Shown here one piece after another: positions 18,302 through 26,600 of a DNA stretch of 64,000 nt (position 1 is its first letter; every line of letters begins with the position of its first letter). The notes beneath the pieces are model-generated. The model was given only the letters and a program-made list of their open reading frames with translations, was not told the DNA's origin and searched no databases. Location: the NCBI GenBank assembly GCA_040754815.1, contig JBFMBX010000004.1, positions 310,001 to 374,000 of the forward strand. The letters are read 5' to 3'. A program made the translations under genes and the position numbers. This stretch comes from Bellilinea sp040754815 (GTDB taxonomy: Bacteria > Chloroflexota > Anaerolineae > Anaerolineales > Anaerolineaceae).

Positions 18302-18652
18302 ATGTTTTCAAGCAGTGTAATGGAACAAATCAACCGCGAATTGACCACGGCTGCGGATGCCCGTCAGAAAGGCAATGAAGGGATGGCGCGTGTTTGTGCA
18401 AGGCGTGCCGCCGGCCTGGCAGCACGTGAGTTTTTATCCCATCTCGGAATGGATGCCCGTCATCTAAATGCATTGGACGCTTTAAGGATCTTGAGCCAGA
18501 CCGAACATATTCCAGCCCCCTTGCGCGAAGCCGCCAGTACATTTACCATTCGAGTAACACCGGATCATCATTTACCTGTTCAGGTAGATCTGCTGGAAGA
18601 AGCCGAAAATTTAATCCGGAAATTATCTCAATTTTTGGAGGGAAAAAATTGA
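18302..18652 (+). CDS. Unknown small helical protein coupled to a glutaredoxin
   Basis: Not recognised with confidence. Protein of 116 residues, predicted mainly alpha-helical. It contains ELTTAADARQKGNEGMARVC followed by ARRAAGLAAREFLSHLG, a pattern of alternating basic and small residues that slightly resembles HEPN-type helical bundles. A conserved R-x4-6-H HEPN active site is not obvious. The C-terminal part (DHHLPVQVDLLEEAENLIRKL) is an amphipathic helix. The open frame extends to 18131 but overlaps the DUF4870 gene; the Met at 18302 (or 18320) is preferred. The stop overlaps the TTG start of the downstream glutaredoxin, implying coupled translation. Confidence 0.65.
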   Translation: MFSSSVMEQINRELTTAADARQKGNEGMARVCARRAAGLAAREFLSHLGMDARHLNALDALRILSQTEHIPAPLREAASTFTIRVTPDHHLPVQVDLLEEAENLIRKLSQFLEGKN

Positions 18653-18903
18653 CCCAATTCAGCAAACCGCTTCAATTTTATGGAACTTCTTGGTGCTATA
18701 CTTCACGGCGTGCCCGCGCAACATTGGATGAATTGAACATTCCTTACGAATACATTGATATTGACTCGGATATGGAGGGCCGCCGCTTTGTCGAACAGGT
18801 CAACAATGGCAATCGGAGTGTTCCCACCATTGTCTTTCCGGATGGCAGTATTTTGGTTGAACCAACCGTACAACAACTCAAAGATAAATTGGGGGTCGTC
18901 TGA
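18649..18903 (+). CDS. Glutaredoxin/mycoredoxin-like protein with a CxxS site
   Basis: Thioredoxin-fold protein of 84 residues. The active-site position reads SWCYTS (C16, S19), a monothiol-type CxxS in place of CxxC. The cis-Pro motif is RSVPTIVFPDGSILVEPT, as in mycoredoxin-1 and NrdH-like proteins. A monothiol site would favour deglutathionylation-like or mycothiol/bacillithiol-type chemistry, or iron-sulfur handling, over dithiol reduction. The low-molecular-weight thiol is unknown. The start is TTG at 18649, overlapping the previous stop (TTGA), with GGAGGG upstream. Confidence 0.85.
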   Translation: MTQFSKPLQFYGTSWCYTSRRARATLDELNIPYEYIDIDSDMEGRRFVEQVNNGNRSVPTIVFPDGSILVEPTVQQLKDKLGVV

Positions 18904-18906
18904 TTT

Positions 18907-19149
18907 CTACACCTTACGGAAAAAGGCGCGAATCGCCCTCACAAGGATATAGAGCACTACCCCTGCCAGTAGTCCACTACCGATAATTATTAAAAGCAAA
19001 GGCGTATTACCGGCTTTTTCCAGTTTTACTGGTTTAGGGCTCTTCAGCCTCACCGCAAGCGATTCGACAAACGCCGGGTTTGGCTCAACCGGCTTGAAAA
19101 GCATTTCTAAATCGTTCTCAAATCCATTTATCACCATCGGCGTTTGCAT
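18907..19149 (-). CDS. Small single-pass membrane protein in the sigma factor-DegV operon
   Basis: Protein of 80 residues, not assigned to a family. Residues 1-45 are soluble and include LFKPVEPNPAFVESLAVRL, a short motif that resembles the cytoplasmic segment before the membrane span of some anti-sigma or envelope proteins. A single transmembrane helix follows at about 49-71 (TPLLLIIIGSGLLAGVVLYILV) and a basic tail (RAIRAFFRKV). It starts 4 nt after the DegV gene on the same strand and ends 3 nt from the convergent glutaredoxin stop. A role in controlling the ECF sigma factor is a guess from position. Confidence 0.7.
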   Translation of the reverse strand: MQTPMVINGFENDLEMLFKPVEPNPAFVESLAVRLKSPKPVKLEKAGNTPLLLIIIGSGLLAGVVLYILVRAIRAFFRKV

Positions 19150-19153
19150 AAAA

Positions 19154-20011
19154 TCACTCCGCTTCTTTACTTTGGGGATAAGCCACGATTCCTATCGTAC
19201 CCGGTCCGAGATGAGCAGCAACCGGAATGGACAACTCGGTGATCACAATCTCGCGGATGTTGGGAAAAGTCCGTTTCAATTTTTCAACCATCGCTTGAGC
19301 GGCTTCTGGCGCAGCGGCATGAACCACAGCCAGCGAGGCCATAGTATTCCCAATTCGTTTTTGAACCTGCTCAACGATCATATCCAGGGCACGTTGGCGA
19401 GTGCGCACTTTTTCGGACATATTCAAGAGCCCATCTCGCAGCACAATGATTGGATTGATCCGCAGCAGCGACGACAAAGCCGTTTGCAATTTGTTGATAC
19501 GCCCGCTTAAATAAGCAAATTCCAGATTTTCCAAAGTGAAAATCACGGTCAACTGGTCACGAATACTTTCAAGCCGACCGATGATTTTAGGAATGTCCCA
19601 CCCTTTAAGGCTGAGCAACCTTGCTTCCCGGCACATAAACCCTAATGCGGCAGAACCGGCACCAGAATCGAAGGGATAAACCTTGATTTCATCCGCTATT
19701 TCATCTGCCGCCTGTTTGACCGCCGCAAAGGTACCCGACAGTTTGCTCGTCAAATGGATGGATAGAATTTCCTCACCTTTTTTTGCTATGGAACGATAGA
19801 ATTCCATAATCTGGTGAGGAGATGGCAATGAGGTTTTCGGCGGAAATCGTTTTTCGCGCACCAGGTTGTAAAAATTCTTTGGCGTAATATCCCGAAATTG
19901 CTGGTAAGTTTCTTCCCCCATGACGATGGACAGGGGGATGATTTTGATATCGTACTTTTCTTCCCATCCTTCCGGCATATCCGCCGATCCATCGGTTACA
20001 ATCTTAATCAT
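19154..20011 (-). CDS. DegV-family fatty-acid-binding protein
   Basis: Protein of 285 residues. DegV/FakB proteins bind a fatty acid and present it to a FakA-type kinase. The start MIKIVTDGSADMPEGW holds the DegV motif, and KTSLPSPHQIMEFYRSI, SIHLTSKLSGTFAAVKQAADE and LEYFAYLSGRI-like LEFAYLSGRINKL follow the family order. The C-terminal domain carries the H-x-GPG motif (AAHLGPGTIGIV). No FakA homologue is in the window. I chose the ATG at 20011 because AAGGAG lies 8 nt before it; an in-frame GTG at 20020 overlaps the sigma factor stop. Confidence 0.92.
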   Translation of the reverse strand: MIKIVTDGSADMPEGWEEKYDIKIIPLSIVMGEETYQQFRDITPKNFYNLVREKRFPPKTSLPSPHQIMEFYRSIAKKGEEILSIHLTSKLSGTFAAVKQAADEIADEIKVYPFDSGAGSAALGFMCREARLLSLKGWDIPKIIGRLESIRDQLTVIFTLENLEFAYLSGRINKLQTALSSLLRINPIIVLRDGLLNMSEKVRTRQRALDMIVEQVQKRIGNTMASLAVVHAAAPEAAQAMVEKLKRTFPNIREIVITELSIPVAAHLGPGTIGIVAYPQSKEAE

Positions 20012-20016
20012 TCTTC

Positions 20017-20574
20017 TCACTCCTTGCTGATCAAATCCAACTCATCGCGCAACGAGATCAATGTGCGATGATACAAACTTTTGATTGCGCCCTCACTCCT
20101 TCCCATGATCTGTGCAATTTCTTCATTCGACAATCGTTCCACAAACTTTAAGATGATCAAAGTTTGACGATCTTCGGGTAGTTTCTGAATCACCTTTACC
20201 AGACGCTCGATTTCCTGCCCCTTGACCAGGGAGGTCTCCGGATGTTCTCCAATGTGCCGGATGGTATAGGCATGATCCTCCAGAGGAACTTCCTTGCGGC
20301 GTTTGTTATCACGATGCCAGTTTGCCACCAGGTTGTGGGCTATACGGTAAAGCCAGGCCGAAAAGGGCAATCCTCGATTCCGGTAGTTGTGGATGTGATT
20401 CATCGCCCGGAAGAAGACCTTTTCGGTGAGGTCTTCGGCATCGTGCACGTTACCCGTTCGATAGTAGATATAGTTATAGATACGCTTGACGTATCGTTGA
20501 TAAAGAACACTGAAGGCTTCCTGATCGCCTGCCGCAGCATGGAGGATGACTTCTGCATCACTTAATTCTTCCAC
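20017..20574 (-). CDS. ECF-type RNA polymerase sigma factor
   Basis: Sigma-70 family group 4 protein of 185 residues. Region 2 is at about 25-90: FSVLYQRYVKRIYNYIYYRTGN, then DAEDLTEKVFFRAMNHI and PFSAWLYRIAHNLVANWHRDNKRR. Region 4 is at about 125-175: VIQKLPEDRQTLIILKFVERLSNEEIAQIMGRSEGAIKSLYHRTL, given here as its boundaries. The start is GTG at 20574. It leads a tight operon with DegV and a small membrane protein; no canonical anti-sigma factor with a ZAS domain is visible. Confidence 0.93.
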   Translation of the reverse strand: MEELSDAEVILHAAAGDQEAFSVLYQRYVKRIYNYIYYRTGNVHDAEDLTEKVFFRAMNHIHNYRNRGLPFSAWLYRIAHNLVANWHRDNKRRKEVPLEDHAYTIRHIGEHPETSLVKGQEIERLVKVIQKLPEDRQTLIILKFVERLSNEEIAQIMGRSEGAIKSLYHRTLISLRDELDLISKE

Positions 20575-20696
20575 GGTATCATCCTGCCTGATATTTCAAT
20601 GCACTTAATAAACACTCAACCTCAAATAAGGTTACTGCCCTGCCTGAAAAACCGTTTTGTATGAGAACAGTAATAAACATTATCCAATCTCTTTTT

Positions 20697-20702
20697 ATTA
20701 TA
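20697..20702 (-). promoter_or_regulatory. Candidate -10 element upstream of the sigma factor
   Basis: TATAAT on the minus strand in an A/T-rich stretch, giving an untranslated leader of about 115 nt. There is no clear -35 hexamer, so the site may be a chance match. Confidence 0.3.
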
Positions 20703-20724
20703 CAAAAAATCATTTACTGTTGGA

Positions 20725-21232
20725 TCAGGGAACTTCGAGCGCACGCGAAACCGCCGAATAAGCATCTACAATCCCATACCCGATCCCCTGCGCCGGCCTG
20801 CTGACCTCTGCAACACATTCCGGAAGTATTCCATTATATGGTTGCGCTGCTTCATCTAAGATATTGCGAGTCACATCCACCTTGCCGATCAACACCGGCT
20901 TAGACGACCACATCAGGGCTGCCACACCGGCCACATGCGGCCCCGCCATCGAAGTACCACTGGCAAGTTCATAAGTCTGGCCATAGTAAGATGAAAAAAA
21001 TTTCTTCACCCGTCGCCAGGATCTCTGCTTTTATCCGCATACTTCCATCCACCTGTACCGGCCCTACACTGCTGAACCCCGCCAGATCACCATTGCGATT
21101 CACAGCACCCACGGTCAATACCTCTTCATAAATCGCTGGTGGAGCATCCACACTGCCGCAGCCCGCATAACCCGAATTACCCGCCGAAACCACCACAATA
21201 CCGTCGCTGGAACACCGCCCAACTCCACATAG
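20725..21232 (-). pseudogene. Decayed subtilisin-family (S8) serine protease
   Basis: Remnant of a subtilase. From the 5' side one frame encodes DGIVVVSAGNSGYAGCG, then APPAIYEEVLTVGAV, GFSSVGPV and RIKAEILATGEE. It then breaks. The next frame continues with FSSYYGQTYELASGTSMAGP, which carries the catalytic Ser, and ends EVP. The break falls at an A7 run (20994-21000); removing one A joins the frames as GEEIFSSYYGQ. The domains carrying catalytic Asp and His are absent upstream, and FSSVGP replaces the usual FSSRGP. No start codon or ribosome binding site is evident. I therefore call it a 5'-truncated, frameshifted pseudogene. Confidence 0.85.
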
Positions 21233-21359
21233 CCCGCATAAACAAAGAAACGAATATCCGGTAAACCTAAAGAACCTTCGAACAGGAAATTCTCAATCAG
21301 CCATTGGGATAACAAACCAATCAAACTGATGTGTCTTAACCAGATGAGAAAGAACACAA

Positions 21360-21385
21360 AGAGGGCTGTCTGCCGACCGCCCTCT
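21360..21385 (-). terminator. Terminator after the M29 aminopeptidase gene
   Basis: Stem AGAGGGC / GCCCTCT with a 12-nt loop, about 70 nt beyond the aminopeptidase stop. Read on the minus strand it is followed by a T-rich tract; on the plus strand it is followed by CGTTTTT, so it could act in both directions. The remaining bases 21233-21456 hold nothing else I can support. Confidence 0.65.
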
Positions 21386-21456
21386 CGTTTTTGACCGGCA
21401 TTTTCTAAAGCAGGGAAATCGCTCAACTTACTTTCCTGTTCGATTTCAGGTGATAA

Positions 21457-22572
21457 TTAATCCCCAAGGTTAAGGGTGAACTGACCGTTTTTATAAAGCA
21501 GTTCGCCGTCCACCCAAATTTCGCCACCATCCCGCAAGTCACAAATCATATCCCAATGCACAGCCGATTGATTTCGACCGCCGGTTTCGGGGTAACTGGC
21601 GCCCAATGCCATATGAAAACTGCCGCCAATTTTTTCATCGAAAAGGATGTTTCGGGTAAAGCGAGCAATTCCCTCATTGGTTCCAATAGCAAACTCGCCA
21701 ACATACCGTGCCCCCTCATCGGTGTCCAGTGTTTTCAGTAAAAACTCCTCGTTTTTTTCAGCGCTAGCCTTGACTACTTTGCCCTTTTCGAACCACAAAC
21801 GCACACCGCTTACCTCCCGCCCACCATAAATAGCCGGGTACGAAAAGTAAACCTGTCCTTCAACACTATCTTCAACCGGGCCTGTAAAGATTTCTCCATC
21901 GGGTACATTTTCATGACAGTCGCAATTGATGAATTTCCGCCCCCCGATTCGTAACCGCAAGTCGGTTTCCCTGCCAATTACATGCACCTCGTTTTTACCC
22001 TTCAGCCATTCAACAACTTTTTGTTGACGGGCAGATACTTTTTTCCAGTAACCAACCGGATCGTTGAGATCGGGCATCATCGCTTGAAAAACAAAGTCTG
22101 CATACTCGTCAAGGCTCATTTCCGCATCCTGTGCATGGGCATTTGTTGGATACTGCGCCAGCGTCCAGCGGAACTCTTTTTTGGCCGCTCTTTCAAGGTA
22201 GGTTTTGAATATCGGCTGCTGGGCTTGCGAAGCAATGACCATTTTTTGAGGATCCACATTGCTCAATGCTTTGGTATTTTCATCTCCCAGAATATTAATC
22301 GAGCAGTCATAAGTTTCGATAATCAATTTTCGTGGCGGATCAATAAATTTCAATTGATCTTCGTTTGCCGTTTTATAAAAAATTTCAGCGGTCTGGGGAA
22401 AGGTGGGTGTCAGATATGGAAAACCACCGGCCTGTAACACCTTTTTATAAATCTCAAGTAAAAGCGGTTGGGCAATCACTCCCCCTCGAATCCAGACCTT
22501 ATCACCCGGTTTAACCGCCACCGAGTAATTAACTAACATATCTGCCAGTTTTTCAAAGCGTGGATCAACCAT
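21457..22572 (-). CDS. M29-family aminopeptidase (aminopeptidase T/PepS type)
   Basis: Metal-dependent cytoplasmic exopeptidase of 371 residues that removes N-terminal amino acids from peptides. The N-terminal domain begins MVDPRFEKLADMLVNYSVAVKPGDKVWIRG. The metal site is carried by NCDCHENVPDGEIFTGPVED and, near the C-terminus, by ASYPETGGRNQSAVHWDMICDL, with paired Glu residues, His and Asp as in thermophilic M29 enzymes. The frame is open to 22632, but AAAGGAG lies 8 nt before the ATG at 22572, which is also where the family usually starts. Divergent from the alpha/beta hydrolase gene. Confidence 0.93.
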   Translation of the reverse strand: MVDPRFEKLADMLVNYSVAVKPGDKVWIRGGVIAQPLLLEIYKKVLQAGGFPYLTPTFPQTAEIFYKTANEDQLKFIDPPRKLIIETYDCSINILGDENTKALSNVDPQKMVIASQAQQPIFKTYLERAAKKEFRWTLAQYPTNAHAQDAEMSLDEYADFVFQAMMPDLNDPVGYWKKVSARQQKVVEWLKGKNEVHVIGRETDLRLRIGGRKFINCDCHENVPDGEIFTGPVEDSVEGQVYFSYPAIYGGREVSGVRLWFEKGKVVKASAEKNEEFLLKTLDTDEGARYVGEFAIGTNEGIARFTRNILFDEKIGGSFHMALGASYPETGGRNQSAVHWDMICDLRDGGEIWVDGELLYKNGQFTLNLGD

Positions 22573-22704
22573 GAGCATTCTCCTTTTACGAAAATTATCT
22601 TGAAAAGCCACCCGCTCTTCTGATTCTATCATTGATTGGCTTGCCGGATTTTTATCGCGGGTATAAACTTATGGAGGAGAACTCAACCGGCTTTTGAGGA
22701 TGCA

Positions 22705-23550
22705 ATGACGATTTTCGAATTCAACTGGATTAACACCCATCATCACATTAACTACTACGGCAATGAATGGAAACCGCAAAATTCTCCCATAGGGGTGATC
22801 GTGCTGGTTCACGGTCTGGGCGAACACATCGGCAGGTACAAACACGTGGCTCAGGTGTTCACCGGTAATGGTTATTCCGTATTAGCCTGCGACCATGCCG
22901 GTCACGGACAAAGCGGTGGTAAACGCGGTCATGTTGATTCTTACGAATGGTTTTTTGAAGAGTTGGATTACCTTTTAGATCGCTGCCGGCAAAATTATGC
23001 CGACTTACCCATATTTTTATACGGTCATTCTCTGGGCGGCAGCATCGTGCTGGCCTATTTGCTCAAACGTAAACCGCATGTCAGAGGTGCCATCGTTACT
23101 TCTCCGGGCATTAAACTTGCCAGCGATCCCGGCGTGATGTTAATTTTTGGCAAAATTCTCAACCGGTTAGTTCCTTCAACAGCCTTGAATAATGGGTTGA
23201 AAATCGAAGGCTTATCAAAAGACCCACAGGTCGTTGAAGCCTACAAAAACGACCCGCTGGTTCACCCATGGATTTCTGCACGATTGGGGATGGAATTAAT
23301 CGAAACCGGTGAATGGATTCGAGAAAATGGGGAGCAAATCCACATTCCGATGTTATTATTGCACGGCAGCGCTGATTTATTGACATCCGTGGAAGGTTCG
23401 CGTCAATTAGCGGCAAAAAACCCACATTTTATCACTTACATAGAGTGGGAGGGGGGATATCACGAACTTCACAATGAACCGGATAAGGATGCTGTCTTCC
23501 GGGTGATTCTGGATTGGCTTGAGAAACACACCCACCACCCTGCCGAATAA
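22705..23550 (+). CDS. Alpha/beta hydrolase, monoacylglycerol-lipase-like
   Basis: Protein of 281 residues of the serine aminopeptidase/Hydrolase_4 type, cytoplasmic. The oxyanion region is VLVHGLGEHIGRYKHVAQ and the nucleophile elbow is YGHSLGGS. The acid is in LLHGSADLLTS and the His in GGYHELHNEPDKD, so the catalytic triad is complete. HGLGEH and GHGQSGGKRGHVDSY are hallmarks of monoglyceride lipases and lysophospholipases. The substrate is likely a monoacylglycerol or lysolipid. The frame is open to 22636, but GAGG lies 6 nt before the ATG at 22705. Confidence 0.9.
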   Translation: MTIFEFNWINTHHHINYYGNEWKPQNSPIGVIVLVHGLGEHIGRYKHVAQVFTGNGYSVLACDHAGHGQSGGKRGHVDSYEWFFEELDYLLDRCRQNYADLPIFLYGHSLGGSIVLAYLLKRKPHVRGAIVTSPGIKLASDPGVMLIFGKILNRLVPSTALNNGLKIEGLSKDPQVVEAYKNDPLVHPWISARLGMELIETGEWIRENGEQIHIPMLLLHGSADLLTSVEGSRQLAAKNPHFITYIEWEGGYHELHNEPDKDAVFRVILDWLEKHTHHPAE

Positions 23551-23588
23551 CCTGTTACAACTTTCACCCCACATCAGGATGAATGGAC

Positions 23589-23617
23589 TTGACCCGATTA
23601 TTCCCGCGGGCTACAAT
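23589..23617 (+). promoter_or_regulatory. Sigma-70-type promoter of the glyA-gcvT fusion gene
   Basis: -35 TTGACC at 23589-23594, a 17-nt spacer, and -10 TACAAT at 23612-23617. Transcription should begin near 23624, giving a leader of about 75 nt. Confidence 0.7.
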
Positions 23618-23628
23618 AAGCATGGGGG

Positions 23629-23655
23629 CGGTGCACCGAAGGGGCACGGCCGTGC
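23629..23655 (+). other. Structured GC-rich 5' leader of the glyA-gcvT mRNA
   Basis: Two adjacent palindromes, CGGTGCACCG (23629-23638) and GCACGGCCGTGC (23644-23655), lie a few bases after the predicted transcription start. Between them is ACCGAAGGGGCA, which resembles the conserved core of the glycine riboswitch. The rest of that aptamer is missing. The leader may fold, but its function is unknown. Confidence 0.4.
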
Positions 23656-23698
23656 AGTAACTTAACAACCCAAATCAATTCTCAAGAGGAGAGTGGAA

Positions 23699-26600
23699 AT
23701 GGCTGACTTTTTGATTCGTGGCGCGCTGAAGGAAATTGATCCGGCTGTTTATGACTTAATTCAAGTCGAAACAGAGCGCCAGTTTCGCAAGCTGATCCTC
23801 ATTCCGAGTGAAAGCACCGCACCATTAGCCGTAAGGGAAGCCCTCGGCTCTGTTTTCCAAAACTTATATGCAGAGGGTTATCCGGATGAAGAAACCCGCT
23901 GGATGAGCGAGGAAGAAATTCTAGACTACACCGCCCGCCTGTCCTATTACCGACGTTATTCCGATCCGCGTTATTACAAAGGTGTTGAATACGCCGATAT
24001 CATCGAATCTCTGGCCCGCCGTCGTTGCGCCGAAGTCTTTGCCACACCTAAAACAACAGCAGATCAAATCTATGTGAATGTCCAACCGTTATCCGGCGCA
24101 CCGGCCAACAATGCCGTTTATCACGCGCTCATCAATCCCGGCGATACCATTCTGGGAATGAATCTCTTACACGGTGGTCACCTCACCCATGGTTCGTCCG
24201 TTAACCGTTCCGGAAAACTATATAATGTCATTCACTACAATGTAGATTCCCAAACCGAACAGATTGATTACGAAGCAATAGAAGCACTTGCGCAGGAACA
24301 CAAACCAAAAATCATCATCGCCGGCTATTCCTCTTATCCGTGGGTACCCGATTGGTCACGTTTTCGCGCCATTGCCGATAGCGTGGGCGCCGTCCTGCTG
24401 GCCGATGTATCTCACATCGCCGGTTTAATTGCCGGGGGCGCGGTTCCTTCACCCGTAGGAATTGCCCATGTGGTTACCTTCACCACCCACAAAACGCTCA
24501 TGGGCCCTCGCAGTGCGGTCATCCTCACCCATGATGGAAACCTCGCCCGCAAAATTGACCGCGCTGTATTCCCCGGCGAACAAGGCGGCCCCCACCTGCA
24601 CGCCATTGCTGCTCTGGCAACCGCTTTGCAAATTGCCAGAACCGAATCCTTCCGCCAGTTACAACATCAAATTGTCAAAAACTGCAAAGCCCTCACTCAA
24701 CGACTGATGGAAAGAGGGCTGCGTATTCCTTATGGAGGCAGTGATACCCACCTGGGCAACGTGGATTGTAAAACCATTGTCGGCAAAGATGGCACACCGC
24801 TATCCGGCGATCTGGCCGCCAGGATTTTGGATATAGCCGGCATCGTCCTCAACCGCAACACCATTCCGGGTGACAAGACTGCCCTCAACGCTTCTGGCAT
24901 CCGTTACGGCACACCGTGGGTGACTCAGCGCGGTTTGAAAGAAAACGAAATGATCAAAATTGCCGATATCATGGCGGATGTCCTCTTTGCTGTTCAGCCA
25001 TATTCACTGGAAACACGCAAGGGTGAAGCCACTCGCGCCAAGATAGACTTCGATGTTCTCGAAGACGCCAAGATACGCTCACGCCAACTGGCTGAACAAG
25101 CCGGTGTTGATCTGGAGTTTCCACACCACGGATATCCGCACTTTTACTTTATTGACGACAAAGCCGCATCGAAAACTGATTGGACGGCCTATGATCTGAA
25201 AGGACGGGGCATTCGCACTTTTGTGAATTATGTCTTTTCAAATGATTGCGAAAACCTCAAAGCGGGTGAATCTCAAACCACTTCGTTGATTACTCCAAAG
25301 GGAGAAATTCAGGGAACCTTAACCTGTGTTGAATCAGAAAACTTCCGCTTCAGCGTGCCGGTTGAAAAAGCCGGAATCGCTGCCACATGGCTGCGCGCCC
25401 TCTCGGATGGCTACGTCAAATTCGATGAAGATCTCCTGCGGCGCCTGCCCGGCCCGATTTATGTAACCGAAAACCCGGATCAGGCAGTGAAATCCGCCCC
25501 CGCAGTGACGGATGGCCGCACAAAACCTTATTATATCGGCATCAAAGAAATCTCCACCTCAGAGGCACTTCCTCCCTTCCAGTGGACCGAGCAGGAAGCG
25601 GCTTCACTGCGCCGAACCCCACTTTTCGATGTCCACAAACAACTGGGGGCAAAGATCATCCCCTTTGCCGGGTGGGAAATGCCGGTCTGGTACACATCTG
25701 TCGTGGAGGAACATCTCGCCACACGGCAGGCTGCCGGCCTCTTCGATGTGGCTCACATGGGTGTCTATCAGGCGGAAGGAGCAGATGCCGCTGTATTTCT
25801 GGATTGTGTTTGCGGCAACGACATCTCCGCTCTGGAAATTGGCGAATCCTGCTACACTCATTTTCTTGATCCGGATGCCAATGTAATTGATGACTTGCTG
25901 GTCTATCGCCGTTCTGCTCAAAAGTATCTGATTGTAGTCAATGCCGCAAACGACGATAAAGATTGGGCATGGCTCAATGCTGTCCGCAACGGTGAGGTGA
26001 GGGTTGACCGTCAACGCCCATGGGCAAGGGCATTCGGTCGCAATGTTATTCTGCGTAATTTGCGCGACCCCAAAGAGGGAGAAGATATGCGGGTGGATAT
26101 TGCTTTGCAGGGTCCAAAATCCCGCGATATTTTACTGGCCCTTGGTACCGATGCGGAAACCCGCCGGCGGATCATGGCTCTCAAGCGCACCGAATTATGC
26201 GAAGCGGTCGTGGGAGGAATTGATCTGGTAGTCTCCCGCACCGGTTACACCGGTGAGAAGATGGCCTTTGAATTGTTTGTTCACCCCAATAACGCCGTAA
26301 AACTCTGGAATGCATTATTGGAAGCAGGCACCCCCATGGGTTTGAAACCCTGCGGGTTAGGCGCGCGCGACTCGTTGCGTACAGAAGCCGGTTTGCCCCT
26401 CTACGGACACGAAATGGGCGGGCAGTTGAATTTGGGTGTTGCCGAAGCCGGGTTTGGCACTTATGTCAAAACCTACAAACCATGGTTCATCGGTCGCGAG
26501 GCATTCCTGGAACGCGAAAAAACACGCAAGAGTGTAGTCGTCCGCTTCCGCTTCACTGAAAAAGGAGTGCGCATGGCTCATCTTGGTGACCCTGTCATTG

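Noticed and set aside
21115..21426. Open minus-strand frame between the subtilase remnant and the aminopeptidase
   Set aside because: Its sequence has no recognised domain, crosses the terminator hairpin, and looks like a shifted frame of the remnant.
23551..23698. Complete glycine riboswitch upstream of glyA-gcvT
   Set aside because: Only the CCGAAGGGGC core is present. The flanking GGAGAG and CTCTCAGG elements and the room for P1/P2 are missing because transcription should begin near 23624.
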